DNA of 64,000 nt, taken from contig NC_063054.1 of assembly GCF_018812025.1 (NCBI RefSeq), positions 28,167,356 through 28,231,355 on the forward strand, given 5' to 3'. Shown here piece after piece: positions 55,226-64,000 of the stretch. Source of the DNA: Megalobrama amblycephala (Eukaryota; Chordata; Actinopteri; Cypriniformes; Xenocyprididae). A model generated the notes under the pieces. It did not search any database. It was not told the origin of the DNA and was given only the letters and a program-made list of their open reading frames with translations. Within the stretch, counting starts at the first letter, position 1. Each line of letters begins with the position of its first letter. A program made the position numbers and the translations under genes.

Positions 55226-58200
55226 GTAAGTTTTGAGGAGAGGTGGAGTCTGGGGTTGGCGAGACTCTATAACTCTATATTTCCCCAACAGTGGCCGGAG
55301 GAGCTGAACTGATGGTCTCAAAGCTCTTATAAGACAGTTTTCCCTCTTTGCTTTCTTGTTGTAAAAGTTTATGTTTCCTGCTGTCCAGAGCAGTTGCACT
55401 GACACTTTGTCTAAAAGCTTGTCCTGTGATTTTACTAGAAAAAAAATGTGCTGATCTTTCAAAGTAGAAAGGGAAAATTCCATTTTGATTCAATTTTGAA
55501 TGATGTCCATGTTGTTCACCATGACAAGCTGAGGGAATTCTGTATGTAGGAGCTTGAGAATCACTCTTAAAGCGTGACATCCTGATTACTGTCTTTGACA
55601 TGCAACACCTTTCTCTTTTTCTCTCTCTTTCTGCCTTTTTTCTTCTTTCTCTTCTTGCTTTTCTGTTTCAGAAACCAAATGGGGAATCTGTTAAAAGTGC
55701 TCACTTGCACAGAGCTTGATCAGGGGCCAAACTTTTTCCTTGACTTTGAAAGTGAGCAGAGCTTTTGCCTGGCCTGGTGTCTGTCACTTTTTCCAACTAC
55801 TAACATTTTGCAAGTACCATTGTCAGAATTGTCCTTGAAAACCTACTCATCACAACGCAACAGCAAAACAGAGCTTCGCAATGCTTTTGCATGTGCAAAT
55901 GCTTTGTGCAAATGAGTTTGATAGAGCAATATGTTTGCATATCTCATCTTTTTTTACATACAGTCTTTAATTAAAAAAACTTGGATTGCAAATACAAAGG
56001 AGATTCTGAAAATCTGATTTGTTGTTGGCAACCTAAATGTGCATGACTTACCAATCAGTATGTGTAACTAACCCCATATCCAACATGGCTATGTCTGTTG
56101 CATGATCCATCCTTTTTAAATTATCTCCTTACTCTTCTTTGCAGCTCCTGCTTGTTCTGATATTTTTCTGATAATTGACATTTTTCTGGTCTCTGTTTTT
56201 GTCTTTCTGAAATCTCAGATCTTTCAATCCTTTCCCTCTGTATACTTGTCGAGTAAACATTTAAATCCTGTGTTACTATATACTCAAACCCAGTTATATT
56301 ACACTAAACATTGGACTTTGATTATTTTTCTGTCTATAAACTTTGAACAGAGCTTTACCCAAAATGTTCAACATTTCCTGAGTATTTGCTTTCTTTGAGA
56401 GAGACCTAACTGAAGTCAGGATGTTGTTTTTTGATTGTGTTTCAGTGGCAATAACCCATACACTATTACTTTTGAAATGAGCGTCTCTGTGAAATGTTGA
56501 ATGATTGGGGATCTCTGGTTTAAAGAAAGCAAATGATTCTATATGCAAATGTCACATTTGTTTGTTTTTGTTGTTTATACAGTGCCCTTAAAATATTTGG
56601 TTGCTTAAGCCGCAACTTAATGTATGAATGTTACATTACATTAGATAACATAATATCAAACCAAGTGTCATTTATTTGAAAGAAAATTGACAAAACATTT
56701 CACTAGAAGAAGCTCATGATGCTTTAAACTTAATAAATAATGTTTTTGGCCACTTTGTGGTTGTCAAATTTAGTGATGGTTACTCTGTTAGGACACCTGT
56801 GTGAACTGGAGAATAACAGATCACAGATCTACTAAAAATGAGAATGAAAATGGCTGTAATTCGACGAAATGGAAGTAAAGTTAGAGCTAAAAAAGCTCTA
56901 TCCTCCATTTGTTTGCAGATGCCACTTGGTTTGATATTATATCTAATGCAGTAAAATTCATTGCCTGTAATAACTAGTGTTTGGTAGTGCATAATGAAGT
57001 TTATTTGTGTCAGACGCACAACCGACAGACTGTGAGAGAGCGGTGTGGAACCAGGTGAATGCTGTTCTCCAGGAGTCAGAGAGCATCCTGTCCGGCCTGC
57101 AAGCCTACAAGGGGGCGGGCCAGGAAATACGAGATGTACGTCTGATTGTAATATTTCTGCTTTTGCTTTGTGGGTCAATCAGTTGTATTTAAAACATTTT
57201 GTGGGTTGTATTACTCATGCCACGTTAAATCATGTGATTTGTCATTTTAGGCAATACAGAATCCTAATGACATGCTCCTTCAGGAGAGGGCTTGGAACTC
57301 TGTGTGTCCCCTTGTCATCCGCCTAAAGAAGTTCTATGCTTTTTCATTGAAATTAGGTACACTATTCATTTATAATTACTAGGAGTGTGATGAGACAGTT
57401 AGCTCATGACATGAGACGAGACAAGAATTGTACCGAGTATTTTTAAGAAATCCTCAATGACTAAATACATGACTAGAAAAATAGTCTGCAGGTGCATTTG
57501 AAATGTTTTAAAGGTGCCCTAGAATTAAAAAATTAATTTACCTTGGCATAGTTAAATAACAAGAGTTCAGTACATGGAAATGACATACAGTGAGTCTCAA
57601 ACTCCATTATTTCCTCCTCCTTATATAAATCTCATTTGTTTAAAAGACTTCCGAAGAGCAGGCGAATCTCAACATAACACCGACTGTTACGTAACAGTTG
57701 GGATCATTAATATGTACGCCCCCAATATTTGCATATGCCAGCTCATGTTCAACGCATTACACAAGGGCAGCCAGTATTAACGTCTGGATCTGTGCACAGC
57801 TGAATCATCAGACTAGGTAAGCAAGCAAGGACAACAGCTAAAAATGGCAGATGGAGCGATAATAACTGACATGATCCATGATAACATGATATTTTTAGTG
57901 ATATTTGTAAACTGTCTTTCTAAATGTTTCATTAGCATGTTGCTAATGTACTGTTAAATGTGGTTAAAGTTACCATTGTTTCTTACTGTATTCACGGAGA
58001 CAAGAGCCGTCGCTATTTTCATTTTTAAACACCTGCAGTCTGTATAATTCATAAACACAACTTCATTCTTTATAAATCTCTCCAACAGTGTAGCATTAGC
58101 CGTTAGCCACAGAGCATAGCCTCAAACTCATTCAGAATCAAATGTAAACATCCAAATAAATACAATACTCACATAATCCAATGTATGCATGCAGCATGCA

Positions 58201-60174
58201 TGACGAACACTTTGTAAAGATCCATTTTGAGGGTTATATTAGCTGTGTGAACTTTGTTTATGCAATGATAGAGTCGAGAGCTCGGTAGGGGGCAGAGAGC
58301 GCGAGCAATTAAAGGGGCCGCAGCCTGAATCGGCGCATTTCTAATTATGCCCCAAAATAGGTAGTTAGATTAAAAAAAATCTATGGGGTATTTTGAGCTG
58401 AAACTTCACGGACACATTCAGGGGACACCTTAGACTTATAGTACATCTTGTTAGAACTGTACATGATTTGTGAGCTTCTACAACTTTTGACCTCCTAATT
58501 GAACTCCTTTCCACAAATTGATCATAGAAATAAGAACAGTATAAATAAAAATGAATAACAGTTTTCTCTTAGTCTTATAAAGTGCAAACAATAATAACCA
58601 AAGTACTCTCTCAATATTCAAAGTGCAAATGGAGACGAGATGGTTACAACTACACAGCCCAGCTTAAGATAGCTTTCATATTGGGTAATATTTGCATGCA
58701 TCAGGGAGCCACTTTCAAAATACGGGGTATTGAATTCGCATTTGAATGCGTGCTTGCGTTTTATTTGCGTGTACTATGTGAATAGGGAGCGGCGGTGCTA
58801 AGCACGCATTCTACAAGATAACACATTTGTTGCTTGGGCTCTGTTGTGCAATGAATCCTCCGCCATGGTCTTGTCAGTCATTTCGTCACTTACTTTCGTC
58901 ACGTGATCAGTGAACTCTGATTCCTACTGCACTACGTATGACTCTGCAGCTCTTGTTGGATGAGCTGGATGGGATTGAAGTGATCTTTATTCAGCTGAAT
59001 TGTTAAATTGTTTTTATTTTCTATAAAAAGCAAAACGACAGCGGTGGCATATTCTATCCTAATTTTACCCATACACTCCGTCATGGCAATATTGTGAGAC
59101 AGTTTTTCACCTCGACAAGAAATCCCGTCACATTTTAATCACACTCCTAATAATTACCTATAGCCATATATTTTCTCCTTGATCAGTAAAATTGTAATGT
59201 AATCTCTGCATCTGTATCTTCTCTCTCCTCTCTTCCATGTAGAGGAGGCGCTAAAGAGTCTTTTGGAATCTCTGACATGTCCGCCGTACACTCCCACTCA
59301 GCACCTGGAGAGGGAGCAGGCCCTTGCTAAACAGTTCGCTGAAATCCTGCATTTCACCCTCCGCTTTGATGAGCTTAAGGTGCCAGCTTGCTTCAATGCT
59401 TTTGTCACGCACTGATTTTAATATTAGGGGAATAAAAAAATAAAAAAACTGTTGATTGCCACTGTTCTGGGAATTGCTTATTAAATTGTGTAATTTGTTT
59501 AGATGAGAATTCCAGCCATCCAGAACGACTTCAGCTACTACAGAAGAACAATCAGTCGAAACAGATTAAACAACATGAATGTAAGTGCAGGAACATGACA
59601 TGACATGTACAGTATTCTGTGAACTGTACTGTGTTCATTTCTATATTCATGCGTGTGTTTTCTTCCCCTCTATCAAGCTTGATATTGAAAATGAGGTCAA
59701 TAATGAAATGGCAAACAGAATGTCTCTGTTCTATGCTGAAGCCACACCTATGCTGAAAACCCTGAGCACGGCAACAACAAACTTTGTGACGGAGGTACTG
59801 CCTGCTGTGCTTCAGTTTGTGGTCAATATTTTTTAAAAGAATTTTATACTTTTATTCAGCAAAGATGCTTTAAATTGATCAACTTTTACGCTGACTTTTA
59901 CATTTTCAAATAAATGCTGTTTTTTTGAACTTTCAAAGAATTACTTGAACTTTCAGGATACATCTAAGGCTCTTGAAAATAACTTATAAGAGTTTCCATA
60001 AAAATATTAAAGTCCCCCTGTAGTCAGTAATTGTATGCCTTAAAACTAATCTTTAATGACCAAAAATGGCATATTTAAACGTTTTGTCTTGTGAAAGAAA
60101 AAAAAATGCCTTTAAAATAGCTTGAATGTAACTCTACACCAGGGGTGTCCAAACTTTTTTTAAAAGGGGGACAG

Positions 60175-60251
<77 letters not shown>

Positions 60252-63200
60252 CATGTTACAGTTAGTGTTACCGCTGTAAATCCATGATAAATGTCATTGA
60301 ATTGTTGGTTGAAAAGTATTCTAACTGGAACGGCTCAATGTTTCTCCTGATTTGCACGTTAGTGTTGTTGATTTAATTCAGCTTTAAACTGAATTAAATC
60401 ACAGAGAGATTTCCTCTATGCCGAACTCGAACACTTCTCACTGGCAGTTTAGTGGTCGTTTGATCGAGACACTCAGCAAGTAAACACATTTGTGAGCTTG
60501 TGAGTCACACGCTGTGCAGTGCGCACAAGTAGCGCTGTTTTGTTCCGCTTTTGGCGCGTTAATGTTTCCCTGGCCTAATATCTAGTACTGTCACCTTGTG
60601 TTGACATTGTGAAACTGCACGATTTGTAAATAATGCCTGGTGGGCCACGTATAATAGATTTTAATAGACAAGCTGCAGGCCGTTTGAAATTCATCCCCGG
60701 GCTGTAGTTTGGACACCCCTGCTCTACACCCTTGCCTCATTTAATATATGCAGATCAATGAATATGCAAATTAGCCCTGCCTCCACTCGCTCACGCCAGC
60801 TCAGAGATCCACTTAGTCAATATATTGAGGTAAACACTGCACAATGGTATCGCTTTTTACAACGTCAGACACATGACAGTAATTAATATGATTAGCCTTT
60901 TGCTTGAATCTGTTATCAAACAGCTAATAATGTGTTGCTAATGTTACACAAACCATGTTCCAATTCGACATCTCCAAGTCAGACAGCTGACTTCTAACAA
61001 TAGTATCCTTACAAACGCTTTGAACAACTCAAAACTTCAGTGGAGAAAGGCATATAGTTCATCATAACATCGTAATGTACATCATACGCCCACCATGTTT
61101 CTAAATCTACACAATTTTTCATATCAACAGAAAATATCAACAGACTCCCCTGCTAGTTTGCTGTTAATGATATGCTAAAGCCCGCCGGCATGTTGATGTG
61201 ATTGGTTACAAGGTAGTTTGTGATGTCAGACACCAGCGATTCAAACTGCGGGTTTGAGTTTGAGTCTTTTTATCACTGCAGTTATAAGGAGAAAATACTC
61301 AGCAGTGGGGTTGACACATGAATGGTTTGTCTTAATGCATATTAAAAACACCACATAGACATAAAAGACAACATTAAAAACTTGATTTTCACCACAGGGG
61401 GACTTTAAGCAGGACAGCGGTTTTCAACATTGATAATAACAAATGTCTCTTGAGCACCATATTAGAATGATTTCCGAAGGATCATTTGAAAATGGGATCA
61501 AATAAATAAATAATTTGATCAAATAAATGCAGCCTTGTTGAGCATTAAAATCATTAAACATTATCTTACCAATTCCAAACCTTTGAATGATCGTAGTGTA
61601 TAATAATCAATATACATGCATTGAAATGTTTGTGTGAATTAATAAATCTCCTTTAAATCTCCTTTAATTCTTTTCACTGTAGAATAAGACATTACCTCTT
61701 GAGAACACCACAGACTGCCTGAGCACTATGGCAAGTGTTTGCAAGGTCATGTTGGAGACACCGTGAGTACTTAATCTGTTCCTTCCATTGCTTCTTTAAT
61801 ATTGCTGCTTATATATGCCTCTGATGAGGCATATTCATATATGCAACAATCAACTAAAATCATGGGAATTTCAGATTAGATTCAGATTAGATTTTAAAAT
61901 ATTTCAACATCTAGTCATTTCTATTTGTGCCTGCTTGTGTACAGTAATAACTTGCTGATAACATCAGTCTGTCCGCTGAAGGAAACCGCTTTTGTGACTC
62001 TTTGGGTGGCAAATGTTATTGGTTAATAATGGTTTCCTATGGGACACGGTCTTCCTCATTGGGGCTCAGCTAACTGAAATTTAGCTGGTTTTGAGTCATT
62101 GGAGACATTTGTACACTAATTGTTTAAAGGGATAGTTCACCCAAAAATGAAAATTTGATGTTTATCTGCTTACCCCCAGCACATCCAAGATGTAGGTGAC
62201 TTTCAGTAGAACACAAATGATGATTTTTAACTACAACCGTTGCCGTCTGTCAGTCAAATAAGGCTAGTGGATGGGAACTTCTACTATAAGAGTAAATAAA
62301 ACATGCTCTCATTGAAGTATATGCGTGAGACATCACTGCTGCTGTCAGAGCGCGATCAGACCTCACTAAGCAAGTGCTGAACGCGGTTGGACAGTGGTGT
62401 ATTAGAGTTAAAAAATGATATAAATACTGTTCGGTTTATCACACAAACCGATCGTTTCGTGTCTTATGACATCAATATGTCGTCACGAGCCGCAGGGTTT
62501 AATTTGGACTTGTCTATGCAAGTTTTATTTACTCTTATAGTAGAAGTTCCCATCCATTTGCATTATTTGACTGACAGACAGCAACGGTTGGAGTTAAAAA
62601 TCATCATTTGTGTTCTACTGAAGAAACAAAGTCACCTACATCTTGGATGCACTGGGGGTAAGCAGATAAACATCAAATTTTCATTTTTGGGTGAACTATC
62701 CCTTTAACAGTCAAGTATGCTTTTTTATTAATTAAGCATTGATGACTGGAAATATCATGGAAATTAATTTGTCAGAAGGTGCGGAATGCCTGGATTGAAA
62801 TATATTGTAGCAATAATCTCCTCTTCTGCTAACAGAGAATACACGAGTCGGTTCAACAGTGAAGATACACTTCTGTTTTGTATGAGGGTGATGGTGGGGG
62901 TTATTATCCTCTATGACCATGTGCATCCTAACGGTGCCTTCAACAAATCCTCAAAAATTGATGTAAGTCTACTTTCTCATATTTTCCCCAAGTTTTCCCA
63001 CATTTGATTGAGTTTAAAAATGACCTTTTCCCCATGATATGTGATGTACACACTTTCTCTAGATGAAAGGATGCATTAAAGTCTTAAAAGATCAGCCAGC
63101 AGATAATGTTGAAGGTCTCCTTAATGCCCTCAAGTAAGTTTCCCTTCCTGTTCTTAAAGACAGATACTATGGTTTGTGTAATCATTTTTTTGATCTTTTC

Positions 63201-63282
63201 TTTATTTTTCTTTCAAAGGTTCACCACAAAACACCTGAATGATGAGTCCACTCCAAAAAATATCAGAACGATGCTTCAGTAA
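55156..63282 (+). CDS. cyria: CYRI-A (FAM49A), RAC1-binding WAVE regulator
   Basis: Ten coding exons (55156-55225, 57014-57135, 57251-57356, 59243-59379, 59503-59580, 59678-59794, 61683-61762, 62836-62962, 63063-63133, 63219-63282) total 972 bases, 323 residues, the length I know for human CYRIA. With the alternative first exon (55679-55751) the product is 324. MG at the start is an N-myristoylation site. The single DUF1394 domain resembles the RAC1-binding part of CYFIP; the RR of [11 protein letters not shown] (159-160, or 160-161) matches the arginines needed for RAC1 binding in CYRI-B. CYRI proteins sequester active RAC1 and oppose Scar/WAVE-driven lamellipodia. AYKGAG and [18 protein letters not shown] favour A over B. 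Confidence 0.96.
55679..55751 (+). CDS. cyria: cyria alternative first coding exon B
   Basis: A long pyrimidine tract (about 55611-55669) and TTTCAG acceptor at 55671, seven bases of leader, then [20 protein letters not shown] and LDFE, ending in the same phase before GTGAGC. It shares MGNLLKVLT and FFLDFE with exon A but has a different centre. Joining A to B would shift frame and meet a TAA within B, so the two are mutually exclusive. Confidence 0.92.
57014..57135 (+). CDS. cyria: cyria coding exon 2
   Basis: TGTGTCAG acceptor; completes Asn, then [20 protein letters not shown] and [19 protein letters not shown] donor. Confidence 0.95.
57251..57356 (+). CDS. cyria: cyria coding exon 3
   Basis: CATTTTAG acceptor; [20 protein letters not shown] then [15 protein letters not shown]; ends one base into a Glu codon before GTACAC. 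Confidence 0.94.
57380..59149. mobile_element. hAT-type element with 8-bp target duplication
   Basis: ATAATTAC lies directly on both sides (57372-57379 and 59150-59157). The ends are TAGGAGTGTGATGAGAC and TCACACTCCTA, an inverted pair. No transposase is encoded. A second element is nested inside at about 57509-58440. It fills nearly all of the cyria intron between coding exons 3 and 4. Confidence 0.88.
57509..58440. mobile_element. Nested TTAA-type element, right end uncertain
   Basis: The left end TTTTAAAGGTGCCCTAGAAT is clear. The right part includes CATTCAGGGGACACCTTAGA, but a matching TTAA terminus is not found, so it may be truncated by about 58450. Confidence 0.55.
59243..59379 (+). 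CDS. cyria: cyria coding exon 4
   Basis: CCATGTAG acceptor; [20 protein letters not shown] then [20 protein letters not shown] and FDELK. The donor GTGCCA is weak, but it is the only one that joins in frame to the next exon. Confidence 0.94.
59503..59580 (+). CDS. cyria: cyria coding exon 5 (RAC1-contact arginines)
   Basis: Begins [20 protein letters not shown] and ends RLNNMN before GTAAGT. The RR pair corresponds to the residues shown in CYRI-B to be required for RAC1 binding. Confidence 0.96.
59678..59794 (+). CDS. cyria: cyria coding exon 6
   Basis: CTATCAAG acceptor; [20 protein letters not shown] then [25 protein letters not shown] donor. Confidence 0.96.
60011..61404. mobile_element. 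TTAA element with AGTCCCCCTGTAG ends
   Basis: TTAA at 60007-60010 and 61405-61408 bounds AGTCCCCCTGTAG and its near-complement CCACAGGGGGACT. It is about 804 bases when the inner hAT copy and its duplication are removed. No transposase. Confidence 0.85.
60140..60721. mobile_element. hAT-type MITE with 8-bp target duplication
   Basis: CTCTACAC lies on both sides (60132-60139 and 60722-60729). The ends CAGGGGTGTCCAAACT and AGTTTGGACACCCCTG are perfectly inverted. An AT microsatellite of about 36 units (60177-60248) is inside. The 582-base element has no transposase. Confidence 0.93.
61683..61762 (+). CDS. cyria: cyria coding exon 7
   Basis: CACTGTAG acceptor; [20 protein letters not shown] then KVMLET; ends two bases into a Pro codon before GTGAGT. 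Confidence 0.95.
62128..62703. mobile_element. Long palindromic TTAA MITE, second copy
   Basis: TTAA at 62124-62127 and 62704-62707. Same family as 3831-4507 but with parts of the left arm deleted. It carries a 106-codon frame that simply reads through the palindrome arm and is not a gene. It lies in the cyria intron before coding exon 8. Confidence 0.85.
62836..62962 (+). CDS. cyria: cyria coding exon 8
   Basis: GCTAACAG acceptor; [20 protein letters not shown] then [20 protein letters not shown] and ID; GTAAGT donor. The VHPNGAF stretch has Asn where I recall Val in human CYRIA. Confidence 0.96.
63063..63133 (+). CDS. cyria: cyria coding exon 9
   Basis: TCTCTAG acceptor; [20 protein letters not shown] then NAL and two bases of a Lys codon; GTAAGT donor. 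Confidence 0.95.
63219..63282 (+). CDS. cyria: cyria terminal coding exon
   Basis: TTTCAAAG acceptor; [20 protein letters not shown] then TAA (63280-63282). The ending in RTMLQ fits the CYRI family C-terminus. Confidence 0.95.
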
Positions 63283-63900
63283 TGATTTTAAGTGAAGTGG
63301 GTCAATATTCTGACCTCAAAAGATGTATATGTTTACATTTATTTAAGGACTTGATGTTAATACTTGGGTGTATTTACATAATCATTCCCTTCAAGTTACT
63401 GCAATGTAAAGAAAGCAGACCTTTATTCTAAACAAATTGCCTATACTGTCGACAGAAGCACAAATGAATAAAAAAAAACCAAGCAGCCTTATGAAAATTC
63501 ATGAAAAAAAAAATCATTTGCCATTTTGTTTTCAAATTAATAACAGTGATCGTGTTAACCAAAGGGGCTGATGCATTGGTTGTGAGTTGCAGTGAAATCA
63601 TATTGGCTAAAATGTAGTCAATATTGAATGAGTAAAGTGTGTTGGTATGGTTGTGCTTTTGTATTTTGTAATACGGTAATGACGAGAAAAGACAGTTCAG
63701 GAAAATACCATAATGTGATGTAACTTTTTTTCTTTTCTATTTGTTCCCAAATCTGTGGTTTGGCTGAAGGTGGAGATGTTTTATTTTTGTTATAATGTGA
63801 TGTGTTCTTCATGTCTTTGTGCCTCTTTGTTTCTAACACATTCGATACTCATCAATACAGCTTTAAAATCTGAATAAATTTGACATTTTGATTATATTTT
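63283..63900 (+). other. cyria: cyria 3' UTR with poly(A) signal
   Basis: AT-rich sequence after the stop, with AATAAA at 63873-63878 and a possible earlier AATAAA near 63466. The last 100 bases of the window show no further gene. Confidence 0.6.
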
Positions 63901-64000
63901 TGATTAATGTTCTCTAACATGGAAAAAGATAATAATGTGATATTTTGGGTTGTGTGCCACTAATTTGCAGTCTGAAGTCCTGATACCTGCTGTAATATTT

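Larger units (their letters stand above)
59835..61600. mobile_element. CACTAC-type MITE split by nested insertions
   Basis: The left part (TTTATTCAGCAAAGATGCTT, near 59852) and right part (TTTTCAACATTGATAATAAC near 61424, TTTGATCAAATAAATGCAGC near 61517) are the two halves of one family copy. It is interrupted at an AATATTAAGCAG site by a TTAA element. Confidence 0.75.

Noticed and set aside
62387..62707. A 106-codon open frame on the plus strand
   Set aside because: It reads through one arm of the palindromic TTAA MITE; the same arm at 3.8-4.5 kb encodes a similar peptide on the opposite strand. It is repeat sequence, not a gene.

Overview
This is vertebrate nuclear DNA. It has small coding exons with GT-AG splice sites, very large introns, AATAAA poly(A) signals and a heavy load of DNA-transposon repeats. 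The repeats (TTAA-flanked MITEs with AAAGGGATAGTTCACCC ends, MITEs with CACTACYGTTCAAAAG ends, a Tc1/mariner copy, hAT copies with 8-bp target duplications, and a 5S-rRNA-derived SINE) are typical of cyprinid fish. I infer a carp, barb or danio relative; the species is not determined.

Layout. (1) 1-3.6 kb: the last coding exon and long 3' UTR of an unidentified plus-strand gene. (2) 6.1-24.7 kb, minus strand: a complete frizzled-3 receptor gene, six coding exons and 680 codons, plus a probable non-coding first exon. (3) 25.9-29.5 kb, plus strand: a complete FBXO16-type F-box gene, eight coding exons and 368 codons. fzd3 and fbxo16 lie head to head about 1.2 kb apart, the arrangement I recall for human 8p21. 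(4) 29.9-63.9 kb, plus strand: a complete CYRI-A (FAM49A) gene with a roughly 21-kb first intron, a non-coding second exon, and two alternative first coding exons that each start with MGNLLKVLT. The shared body is nine exons. The products are 323 or 324 residues.

Functionally these are unlinked housekeeping or signalling genes: a Wnt/planar-polarity receptor, an SCF ubiquitin-ligase adaptor, and a myristoylated RAC1 buffer that restrains the Scar/WAVE complex. Nothing suggests a joint pathway beyond a shared fzd3-fbxo16 promoter region.

The most notable observations are the tandem alternative N-terminal exons of cyria, which cannot be spliced together without a stop; several nested transposons whose order can be read from target duplications and in-window empty sites; a tandem duplication in fzd3 intron 4 that copied the exon-4 splice donor; a Tc1 transposase broken at its third catalytic residue; and a THAP-like zinc-finger start inside a MITE. 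I found no CRISPR array, tRNA gene, operon or wholly new system.
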